Positions 17,068 through 24,429 of a stretch of 64,000 nucleotides of DNA are shown here, piece after piece. Every line of letters starts with the position of its first letter. Within the stretch, counting starts at the first letter, position 1. The position numbers were made by a program, and so were the translations under genes. The notes beneath the pieces were generated by a model, which saw nothing but the letters and a program-made list of their open reading frames with translations, was not told the origin of the DNA and searched no databases. The DNA comes from an uncultured Collinsella sp. (lineage in GTDB: Bacteria > Actinomycetota > Coriobacteriia > Coriobacteriales > Coriobacteriaceae): positions 62,001-126,000 of the forward strand of contig CAKUFD010000002.1 in assembly GCA_934647195.1 (NCBI GenBank). The letters run 5' to 3'.

Positions 17068-19497
17068 CTATACGTGCCAGATGTCGCGAGCGTACTCACG
17101 GATGGTGCGATCGCTCGAGAAGTGCCCGGAATTCGCGATGTTGGCCAGCGCCTTGCGCTGCCACTCACGCGTGTCGTCGTAGGAATCCGTAAGCTCGCGC
17201 CAGGCTTGTGTGTAGCTTGCGAAATCGGCGATGACAAAGTCATAGTCGTTGTTGTTCATGAGCTCGGCGTGAATGCTCTCGAAGTTGCCGGAGAGTGCGG
17301 CGAAGGTGCCGTCGATCAGCTGCTCGACGCAGCGGCCGATATGCTCGCGATCGTTGTTCACCACGTCCCAGGCAAAGTAGTTGCCACGGCGCAGCGCCTC
17401 GACTTCTTCGACCTTCATGCCAAAGATCTTTTCGTTTTGCACGCCTGCGAGCTCGGCAATCTCGATGTTCGCGCCATCGAGGGTACCCAGGGTGAGGGCT
17501 CCGTTCATCATGAGCTTCATGTTCGAGGTGCCCGACGCCTCCTTGCCTGCCGTCGAGATCTGCTCGGAAATCTCGGTTGCGGGATAGATGAGCTGGGCGT
17601 TGGAAACGGCGAAATTGGGAACGAAGGCGACCTTGATGTACTCGTTGACGCGATCGTCGTTGTTCACGACGTCGGCCACGGAGTTGATGAGGCGAATTGT
17701 TTCCTTGGCGAAGGTGTACGCGCTCGCCGCCTTGCCGGCGAAGATGAACGAAGTCTTATGCGGCTTGTAGGATGGGTCTGCAAGCATCCTGTTGTAAATG
17801 TCCATGACCTTGAAGATGTTCAGCAGCTGACGCTTGTAGGCATGGAAGCGCTTGACCTGAACGTCAAAGATGGAATCCACGTCGAGCTCGACACCGGTCT
17901 GTGCGGCGATGTAGCGGGCGAGGCGTTCCTTGTTCTCGCGCTTGGATGCAGCGAGCGCATCGAGGAAGGCGTCGTCGCCTGCAAAGGCTTCAAGACGCTT
18001 GAGTTCCTCTGCGTCGCGCAACCAGCCATCGCCGATTTTCTCGGTGATGAGGCGGGCAAGCGAGGGGTTGGCGTTAGCGAGGAAGCGGCGCGGCGAGATG
18101 CCGTTCGTCTTGTTGTTGAACTTCTCGGGCGTCATCGCGTAGAAATCATGCAGGGTCTCGCGCTTGAGGATGTCGGTATGGATCTGCGCCACGCCGTTGA
18201 CGGAGTGGGAGCAGATGACGGAGAGGTTTGCCATGCGCACCTGTCCGTCCCACAGGATAGCGGTGTTGCGCAGGCGGTCCTGCCAGCCCTCACCCTCGCG
18301 AGGGAAGGACTCCATGTATCGACGATTAATCTCGTCGATATACATGTACACACGCGGAAGAAGGCGCTGGAAGGTGTCGATCGGCCACTTTTCCAATGCC
18401 TCGGGAAGAACGGTGTGGTTGGTGTAGGAAACGCTTCTGGTCACGATGTCCCAGGCGGTATCCCAATCCAGACCCTCCTCATCCACAAGCAGGCGCATCA
18501 GTTCGGCGCCGCACATGGCGGGGTGCGTATCGTTGGTATGGATTGCCACGAGCTCGGGGAAGCGCTTCCAGTCTGCGCCGGGATGATCGAACTTGAAGTT
18601 GCGGATGATAGACGCGAGGCCGGCTGCAACAAACAGGTACTCCTGCTTGAGACGCAAGATGCGGCCATGCTCTCCTGCATCGTTGGGGTACAGAATCTCC
18701 GAGATGGCTTCGGCATCGGTGCGGAACTTCGCAGCTGCAGCATAGTCGCCACGGTTGAACGCATCAAGATCGAAATCCTCTTGCGCGGGCTCGGCGCTCC
18801 AGAGGCGCAGGCGATTCACGGTCTTGCCGTCCATGCCGATGATGGGCACGTCGTAGGGGACGGCCTTTACCATCTCGCCACCCTCTTGGCTAAACCAGAA
18901 CTTTCCGTTCTCATCTTCATGGCGAACGACCTCGCCGCCAAAACGGACGATAACGGAGCTCTCGTCATGGCGCGTCTCCCATGGATAACCCTTGTCGAGC
19001 CAGTTATCGGTGACCTCGACTTGGCGTCCGCCCTCGATCTTCTGACGGAAGAGACCGTAGCGATAGCGCATACCGTTGCCAAATCCCAGGATTCCCTCTG
19101 CGGCCATGGAATCGAGGAAGCAAGCGGCAAGACGTCCCAGGCCGCCGTTACCAAGGCCGGGGTCGCCCTCTTCGGCCAAGACATCATCGAGCTTGATTCC
19201 CATGCTGTCCAGGCCCTCGGTGACGACGTCGCGGATGCCGTAGTTGAGTAGATAGTTATCAAGCAGAGGACCGAGCAGGAACTCCAGGGAGAAGTAGTAG
19301 ACCTTCTTTTTGTCGCTCTTGGCGTTTTCGGAGTCGGATTGCGCAAACTGCTGGTTGGCCTTTTGCGCGATGAGCTTGGCGAGCGCCTGATAGCGCTCCG
19401 TATTGGTGCAGCCGGCAAGGTCCTTTCCAACTTCGGCGGTCAGAACGCGCAGGTACTCGTCGGCAAACTGCTGCGGGGTTTCGAAAATCTTCGTCAT
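17068..19497 (-). CDS. glgP: Glycogen phosphorylase
   Basis: PLP enzyme (GT35) releasing glucose-1-phosphate from glycogen. 809 residues, the usual length. Visible motifs include 'YFSLEFLLG', 'DPGLGNGGLGRLAACFLDS' near residue 110 and the PLP-lysine region 'EASGTSNMKLMMNGALTLGT' near residue 640. The ATG overlaps the glgB stop by four bases (ATGA), with GGAGATAA as ribosome binding site inside the glgB end. Having breakdown and synthesis enzymes in one transcript implies control mostly at enzyme level. Confidence 0.96.
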   Translation of the reverse strand: MTKIFETPQQFADEYLRVLTAEVGKDLAGCTNTERYQALAKLIAQKANQQFAQSDSENAKSDKKKVYYFSLEFLLGPLLDNYLLNYGIRDVVTEGLDSMGIKLDDVLAEEGDPGLGNGGLGRLAACFLDSMAAEGILGFGNGMRYRYGLFRQKIEGGRQVEVTDNWLDKGYPWETRHDESSVIVRFGGEVVRHEDENGKFWFSQEGGEMVKAVPYDVPIIGMDGKTVNRLRLWSAEPAQEDFDLDAFNRGDYAAAAKFRTDAEAISEILYPNDAGEHGRILRLKQEYLFVAAGLASIIRNFKFDHPGADWKRFPELVAIHTNDTHPAMCGAELMRLLVDEEGLDWDTAWDIVTRSVSYTNHTVLPEALEKWPIDTFQRLLPRVYMYIDEINRRYMESFPREGEGWQDRLRNTAILWDGQVRMANLSVICSHSVNGVAQIHTDILKRETLHDFYAMTPEKFNNKTNGISPRRFLANANPSLARLITEKIGDGWLRDAEELKRLEAFAGDDAFLDALAASKRENKERLARYIAAQTGVELDVDSIFDVQVKRFHAYKRQLLNIFKVMDIYNRMLADPSYKPHKTSFIFAGKAASAYTFAKETIRLINSVADVVNNDDRVNEYIKVAFVPNFAVSNAQLIYPATEISEQISTAGKEASGTSNMKLMMNGALTLGTLDGANIEIAELAGVQNEKIFGMKVEEVEALRRGNYFAWDVVNNDREHIGRCVEQLIDGTFAALSGNFESIHAELMNNNDYDFVIADFASYTQAWRELTDSYDDTREWQRKALANIANSGHFSSDRTIREYARDIWHV

Positions 19498-21653
19498 GCA
19501 TTATCTCCTTTACGCGCGCTGCCGCGCTTGGTCTTCTTGGCTTTGCTTATATTGGACGCTTTGGCAGATGCCTTTGCGGGTGTCTTCGAAGTTGTTTTCG
19601 TTGACGTCTTGGACTTCTTGTGCTCGGCGGGTTTGGGCGGCTTGGGCGGAACGTAACTCGAAGGTCCAACCCTGCGGAACACGAGTCCGGCAAGACCGGG
19701 CACGGGAGTCTCTATCGAGTTCTCCTGGCCGTTCCAAGCGACGGGCTCACTCGAAACCAGCTCGCGCATGGGATAGTCCGAGCCTCCGTAGCGTGACTCG
19801 TCGCTGTTGAACATGAGCTTCCAGTCGCCTTCGCGCGGGGCACCGATGCGGAATCGCTCGTAGGATGCCGGATCAAAATTGATAAGGATGAGCAGGTCGT
19901 CTGCCGGATCATCGCCGTGGCGCACGAAGGTCACGATGGACTGATCGGTGTTGTCGGCATCGATCCACTCAAAGCCATTCGGCGTATAGGAGCGTTCAAA
20001 AAGTGCGGGCTGCTCGAGATAGAACGCGTTGAGCGCACGGATGAACTGCTGTTGGTTACGATGGGTTTCGTATTCGCTTGTGAGAAACCATTGAATGGAC
20101 TCGTAGTAGCGCCACTCAATGAACTGAGCGATCTCGTTGCCCATGAAATTGAGCTTTGCGCCGGGGTGCGTCATCTGGTAGAACGCGAGTGTGCGCATGC
20201 CGGCGAACTGGCGCCACCAATCACCGGGCATGCGGCCGATGAGCGAGCATTTGCCATTGACGACCTCGTCGTGCGAGAGCGGTAGCACGAAGTTCTCGTT
20301 GAATGCGTACATCATCGAGAACGTGAGCAGCCCGTGGTTGCCCGGCCTCCAGGGGAAATCGGTCTGCATGTAGTGCAGGGTATCGTTCATCCATCCCATA
20401 TCCCACTTGTAGTGGAAGCCCAGGCCTCCTTCGCTTGGCGGGTAGGTGACAAGCGGCCAGGCGGTGGATTCTTCGGCGATCATCATCACGTCGGGCATGC
20501 GCTCGGAGACGCAGGTGTTTACGGAGCGGATGAATGCGCTGGCATCCAGGTCTTCTTCGGTTCCCAGGGTGTTGAATTTCTTATCGGCTTCGTTGTCGAT
20601 TCCGAAGTTGAGGTAGAGCATGCTCGAGACGCCATCCATGCGGATACCGTCGATATGGAAGTTCTCAAGCCAGAACAAGACGTTGGCGGTGAGGAAACTC
20701 ACGACCTCGGGGCGCGAGAAATCGAACTTGTGCGTGCCCCAGTTGGGATGAATCTCGTGCTCGTAGAGCATGTGTCCGTTAAACGTGGCGAGTCCATGGG
20801 CGTCTGCGCAAAAGCCGCCCGGAACCCAGTCCATGATGATGCCGATGCCTGCTTGGTGGGCGGTGTCGACGAGCTGCATGAACTCCTGGGGCGTGCCGAA
20901 ACGCGCCGTGGTGGCATAGTAGCCCGTGGTTTGATAGCCCCATGAGCCATCAAAGGGGTGCTCGGTTACGGGAAGGATTTCGATATGGGTGTAGCCCATA
21001 TCCTTCGCGTACGGCACGAGCTCTTGCGCAAGGTCGAGGTAGCTGTAATACGTTCCGCGCTGGGTGGGGAAGGGATCGCCCGGGCCGGGATAGGTCCCGT
21101 CTTCGCGCGGTTCCCCCTGGGGCTCATCGCCATGACGATTCCAGCTGCCCAGATGCACCTCGTAGATATTGAGCGGCTGCTTCATGTGGTTTGAGGCGCG
21201 GCGCTGCTCAAGCCAGGCGCTGTCGTTCCAATCGTAGCCGTCGAGCGACCACAGCTTGGAGGCTGTTCCCGGTGGGAGCTCATCTGCTATCGCCAGGGGG
21301 TCTGCCTTGAAAAGAATCTCGCCGGTATCTGTTTCCAGCGCATATTTGTACAGCTCACCGGCTTTGAGGCCGGGAATGAACCCCTGCCAGATATCGCTTT
21401 GATGCACGCGGGCAAGGAGGTTCGCGCCTGGGGTCCACGCGTTGAAATCTCCAACGACGCTTACGCTTCGAACCGCTGGGGCCCAGACGGCAAAACTCCA
21501 CCCGTGGGCTCCATCTTCGATATCAGGGTGGGAACCGAGCTTTTCGGCACAGCCGAGCCAGGTGCCCTGACCGAATAAATAGATATCGTCTTTGCTGATG
21601 GCGAGGGAGGACTCGACGGTGGCTGTGGCAAGGGTTTCGTTTTGTTTGCTCAC
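19494..21653 (-). CDS. glgB: 1,4-alpha-glucan branching enzyme with basic C-terminal tail
   Basis: GH13 enzyme adding alpha-1,6 branches to glycogen. 719 residues, starting with GTG. An N-terminal CBM48-like domain ('WAPAVRSVSVVGDFNAWTPG') precedes the barrel, with 'GIRMDGVSSMLYL' (nucleophile Asp), 'MMIAEESTAWP' (Glu) and 'LPLSHDEVVNGK'. The final 50 or so residues (from 'PPKPPKPAEHKK') are Lys/Thr/Ser/Ala-rich and look disordered, like the GlgA tail. The ribosome binding site before the GTG is weak. It is the first gene of the glycogen operon. Confidence 0.95.
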   Translation of the reverse strand: MSKQNETLATATVESSLAISKDDIYLFGQGTWLGCAEKLGSHPDIEDGAHGWSFAVWAPAVRSVSVVGDFNAWTPGANLLARVHQSDIWQGFIPGLKAGELYKYALETDTGEILFKADPLAIADELPPGTASKLWSLDGYDWNDSAWLEQRRASNHMKQPLNIYEVHLGSWNRHGDEPQGEPREDGTYPGPGDPFPTQRGTYYSYLDLAQELVPYAKDMGYTHIEILPVTEHPFDGSWGYQTTGYYATTARFGTPQEFMQLVDTAHQAGIGIIMDWVPGGFCADAHGLATFNGHMLYEHEIHPNWGTHKFDFSRPEVVSFLTANVLFWLENFHIDGIRMDGVSSMLYLNFGIDNEADKKFNTLGTEEDLDASAFIRSVNTCVSERMPDVMMIAEESTAWPLVTYPPSEGGLGFHYKWDMGWMNDTLHYMQTDFPWRPGNHGLLTFSMMYAFNENFVLPLSHDEVVNGKCSLIGRMPGDWWRQFAGMRTLAFYQMTHPGAKLNFMGNEIAQFIEWRYYESIQWFLTSEYETHRNQQQFIRALNAFYLEQPALFERSYTPNGFEWIDADNTDQSIVTFVRHGDDPADDLLILINFDPASYERFRIGAPREGDWKLMFNSDESRYGGSDYPMRELVSSEPVAWNGQENSIETPVPGLAGLVFRRVGPSSYVPPKPPKPAEHKKSKTSTKTTSKTPAKASAKASNISKAKKTKRGSARKGDNA

Positions 21654-21706
21654 GGTAAATCAGTCCATCGAATATCGGGGTCGTCCAAGAAAAAATAACC
21701 TTTTTC

Positions 21707-21715
21707 ACAGTAGCA
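21707..21715 (-). promoter_or_regulatory. Extended -10 of the glycogen operon promoter
   Basis: Read on the minus strand this is TGCTACTGT, a TGn extended -10, placed to give a leader of about 45 nt before the glgB GTG. No clear -35 is seen. Confidence 0.35.
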
Positions 21716-21855
21716 CTTCGCAGCTCAATCACGCCCATTGGAGCGCGGGACGGTCGATTTTAATCCATGGGTGAACGACACTTGACAACTATTGATTTTC
21801 GTATTTTCGATTTCGATGCGTAGCTTTCGGTGTTCTTCGACTCGCGTTGTCGTTT

Positions 21856-21864
21856 TGCTACTAT
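21856..21864 (+). promoter_or_regulatory. Extended -10 of the HAD phosphatase promoter
   Basis: TGCTACTAT (TG, one base, TACTAT) lies 59 bases before the HAD start. The same nine bases recur before the SepIVA-like gene at 33518. There is no strong -35. Confidence 0.35.
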
Positions 21865-21923
21865 GGACAGCGTTTGGAGTATTGGTATTTTCAATACAGG
21901 CTCATCTGCCGAGAGGGGATTTC

Positions 21924-22625
21924 ATGACACTCGACCAGAAGATGCCCCGTGCATTTATCTTCGATTGCGACGGCACTATTCTGCAATCGATGGGCATGTG
22001 GCTACGCGTTCAGCCCGCGCTGCTCAAAACCTATGGCGTTGATACCGTGGCCGAAGATTTCGCCGAATTCGAGTCTCTTTCCGTTATCGGTGAGTGCGAG
22101 GGATATCATCGCAAATGGGGTGTCGGTAAAGACGGACAAGAGGTCTATGACCGTCTTTTGGGGATGCTTGCGCGCGGTTATAGCGAAGAGGTCTCTGTTC
22201 GCGAGGGAGTGACAGATTTCCTGGAGTCGGCGCATGAGGCGGGTGTCCCGATGGCTATCGCCACCTCGACTCCTGCAGAGTCGGTTCAAATCGGTCTCGA
22301 CGCGTTTGGCGTCGGTAAGTATTTCGATGTGATTGTCACTACGGCAGATGCCGGTGCATCCAAGGACCATCCGGATGTATACAATCTGGCGCTGGAAAAA
22401 CTGAGCGAGATTCACGGCATGAAAGACGTTGACCATGCGGATGTCTGGGTGTTCGAAGATATGCCCTTCGGTCTTATCAGCTCTGCTTCTGCGGGGTATC
22501 GCCGTGTGGGCATCTTTGATCCCGAGGGCCGCGGCCCTCGCCTCGATGTCCAGGCAAACAGTGACATCTTTATCGATTCTTTTGCCGAGCTCACCCTCGA
22601 TCGCATTCTTTCGTTTACGGATTGA
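21924..22625 (+). CDS. HAD-superfamily phosphatase, beta-phosphoglucomutase-like
   Basis: Haloacid-dehalogenase phosphatase of 233 residues with the DxDGT nucleophile motif 'FIFDCDGTILQS' near residue 12, a cap domain, 'MAIATSTPAES' (motif II Thr/Ser), a Lys in 'GASKDHPDVY' and the acidic motif 'VFEDMPFGLISS'. Substrate is probably a phosphosugar or nucleotide. The ATG at 21924 has GAGAGGGG upstream; the open frame before it has no support. The length is complete for the family. The same frame continues without interruption for 48 codons beyond the TGA, encoding a Cys-rich segment that ends inside the next gene. Confidence 0.88.
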   Translation: MTLDQKMPRAFIFDCDGTILQSMGMWLRVQPALLKTYGVDTVAEDFAEFESLSVIGECEGYHRKWGVGKDGQEVYDRLLGMLARGYSEEVSVREGVTDFLESAHEAGVPMAIATSTPAESVQIGLDAFGVGKYFDVIVTTADAGASKDHPDVYNLALEKLSEIHGMKDVDHADVWVFEDMPFGLISSASAGYRRVGIFDPEGRGPRLDVQANSDIFIDSFAELTLDRILSFTD

Positions 22626-22772
22626 ATTCCCGGGCAGCTCTGTGCGAGTGGCTGCTCCCATTGCGGCTTGTGTGCAGAGCTGATGCGACGCCGCGCTGAG
22701 GCTGCGCAAGCCGCTTCTCTTGACGATATTGAGCTGTACGAAGGATTTGAGGAGGACGAGGGGCTTGTATAG
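22626..22772 (+). other. In-frame Cys-rich extension after the HAD stop codon
   Basis: Directly after the HAD TGA the same frame reads 48 sense codons to a TAG at 22770-22772. The peptide holds four closely spaced Cys ('LCASGCSHCGLCAEL') and an acidic end ('SLDDIELYEGFEEDEG'). Codon choice looks like the neighbouring genes. It ends eight bases inside the thiN start and contains the thiN ribosome binding site, as a genuine upstream gene end often does. It may be the lost C-terminus of the HAD protein, a read-through product or a small separate gene from the in-frame ATG at 22683, which has no good ribosome binding site. Confidence 0.4.
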
Positions 22773-23436
22773 CTCGGATGTCGATCGCGTGCTCGTTGTC
22801 GGCGGCTCCCCAGACCGCTCTTCCGTCAAGGCCATTTGCCGTGCGGCTCGTGATTGCGCTCGAATCGTTGCGGTCGATCGCGGCCTGGATGCCGTTATCG
22901 ATGCTGGCCTTTCGTGCGACCTGTTTTGCGGAGATGCCGATACGGTGGGGGAGTGTGGTCTTCGCCTCGTTGAGGCGGCGCAGGCCGGACCCGAGTCGGC
23001 TTCTTTTGAGGTCGAGCGGTACAACCCTCATAAGGATGCGACCGATCTTGCCCTTGCGTTGCGTGCGATTGAGGAGCGTTGGCCCTTAGCCGAGATTGTG
23101 TGCACATGTGTGTCCGGGGGCGCTCCCGATCATGCGCTTGGGGTGCTTGGGCGCCTTGCCGGTGCACGGGCTTCGGTTCGTATTGTCGAAGACGATTTTG
23201 AGGCGCGGGTCCTGCATTCGGGTGATGCTTGGGAAATCTATGCAGCTCAAGGTCGCCGTTTTTCGTGCATTCCCTTAAGTGATGGCACGGAAGTTTCTGA
23301 GCGGGGCTTTCGTTGGAGCGTGGACCATGCCCAGATGCCCCTGCTTTCCGATTGGGGTATCTCCAATGTTGTAGAGGCTTCCCGGGCTTGCGTTTGCAGC
23401 CATGAGGGCACGATCGCTTGTTGGCTTTTTGACTGA
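22765..23436 (+). CDS. thiN: Thiamine pyrophosphokinase
   Basis: Transfers pyrophosphate from ATP to thiamine to make thiamine pyrophosphate, needed here as anywhere for pyruvate and transketolase enzymes. About 223 residues. The motifs are 'VDRGLDAVIDAG' and 'DLFCGDADTVGE' (metal-binding Asp), 'NPHKDATDLALALR' and 'SGGAPDHALGVLGRL'. The C-terminal beta-rich domain ends 'GTIACWLFD'. The chosen start is TTG at 22765, nine bases after GGAGG. No ATG or GTG is available nearby. Overlap with the preceding reading frame suggests translational coupling. Confidence 0.85.
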   Translation: MYSSDVDRVLVVGGSPDRSSVKAICRAARDCARIVAVDRGLDAVIDAGLSCDLFCGDADTVGECGLRLVEAAQAGPESASFEVERYNPHKDATDLALALRAIEERWPLAEIVCTCVSGGAPDHALGVLGRLAGARASVRIVEDDFEARVLHSGDAWEIYAAQGRRFSCIPLSDGTEVSERGFRWSVDHAQMPLLSDWGISNVVEASRACVCSHEGTIACWLFD

Positions 23437-23459
23437 CTGCTCTAACGTTTGAATGTAGA

Positions 23460-23498
23460 CGCCGCGGGTCGATGCATCTTCACATCGGCCCGCGGCGC
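23460..23498. terminator. GC-rich stem-loop between convergent thiN and kinase gene
   Basis: GCCGCGGG (23461-23468) pairs with CCCGCGGC (23489-23496), and the inner CGAT/ATCG extends the stem. There is no T run on either side, so its role as terminator is inferred from position only. Confidence 0.45.
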
Positions 23499-23560
23499 TA
23501 TGTGTTCAGGCTGTTTTAGCTGGCTCGTGGTACAAAGAGCGGCTTAATCGCGTGCGCAGC

Positions 23561-24328
23561 TTACTGGTAATCCATGACGTCGATCCAGCTGAGGAGCGCC
23601 CCGCGATCTTGACCTTCACGGTTGCGGGCGAGCTCGGAGGCTGCGACAACAGGCATCCACTGGCGAACAACCTGCATCGGCGTGCCGGAGCGCTCACAGT
23701 ACATCTCCAGGAAGGTGTCTGCCTGCTGTTTATCTTGGATGGAGAGGAGCAGATATGTCATGGCTGCGTCGGCTGCGGGTTCGCCCTGGGTGGCGTGCGC
23801 CCAGTCGCAGACGTAGAGTTTGTCGTCCTCGCCAACGATGATGTTCGTGGGATTGAAGTCACCGTGGCATACACAGGTATCCTTCTTCATGCCATCAAGA
23901 CGCTCAAGAAGGTTATAACGCGTGGTGCCGTCGATCTCGTCGAGGCTTTTGATCATGCGGGCATACTTGTCCTTCTGGCGATTAAGCTGCTGGCAGCGAT
24001 AACCGTGGATCTCAATCAAGAGGTCGACGAACTGCTCAAGATACTCGTAGAAATGGCCAGGCTCCGCCTGCATTTTCTCGGCCATCACGGTGCCGGGGAT
24101 CTTGGTGGTCTCCATGGCCCAGCCACCACCGTTTTCGATTTCGGATACTTGCAGCACCTTGGGGCTAGGGATACCGCACTCGTTGATGCGCGCAAGGTTA
24201 AGCGCCTCGTTGAACACATCGGATAGAGGCTTTGTCTCGTTAAAGACCTTTACGATCTTATCGCCCAGGTCATAGACAACTTTGTTGCCGCGCCTTACCA
24301 GTTCGACCTTGTTCTCCGGAAGTTTCAT
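23561..24328 (-). CDS. APH/choline-kinase-fold phosphotransferase
   Basis: About 255 residues with the protein-kinase-like fold of aminoglycoside and choline phosphotransferases. The catalytic loop is 'VCHGDFNPTNIIV' (His, Asp and Asn in place), and the metal-binding motif is 'YVCDWAHATQGEPAAD' (DW...G). The N-terminal lobe carries 'VELVRRGNKVVYDLGDKIVKVF', where the Lys would bind ATP. The substrate is unknown; antibiotic, choline or sugar are possible. The ATG at 24328 has AGAAGGGA upstream; the frame extends further but into the terminator of adhE. It lies downstream of adhE on the same strand, behind that terminator. Confidence 0.8.
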   Translation of the reverse strand: MKLPENKVELVRRGNKVVYDLGDKIVKVFNETKPLSDVFNEALNLARINECGIPSPKVLQVSEIENGGGWAMETTKIPGTVMAEKMQAEPGHFYEYLEQFVDLLIEIHGYRCQQLNRQKDKYARMIKSLDEIDGTTRYNLLERLDGMKKDTCVCHGDFNPTNIIVGEDDKLYVCDWAHATQGEPAADAAMTYLLLSIQDKQQADTFLEMYCERSGTPMQVVRQWMPVVAASELARNREGQDRGALLSWIDVMDYQ

Positions 24329-24370
24329 GATCGATGCGTCCCTTCTGCCCTGATGGGCAACCGACATATG

Positions 24371-24410
24371 AAAAAGGGAGGTAACCGCTGAAAGCGTGTT
24401 ACCTCCCTTC
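24371..24410 (-). terminator. Rho-independent terminator of adhE
   Basis: On the minus strand GGGAGGTAAC pairs with GTTACCTCCC around a 13-base loop and is followed by TTTTT. It is 20 bases past the adhE stop. Confidence 0.9.
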
Positions 24411-24429
24411 AAACCCGAAGTTGCTACTG

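Noticed and set aside
15865..19251. Plus-strand open frame of 1128 codons opposite glgC/glgP
   Set aside because: Antisense shadow produced by high-GC codon bias; the opposite strand encodes two clear enzymes.
22623..22625. TGA as a certain selenocysteine codon
   Set aside because: The stem after it lacks recognisable bacterial SECIS loop bases, and HAD phosphatases are not known selenoproteins; kept only as one option.
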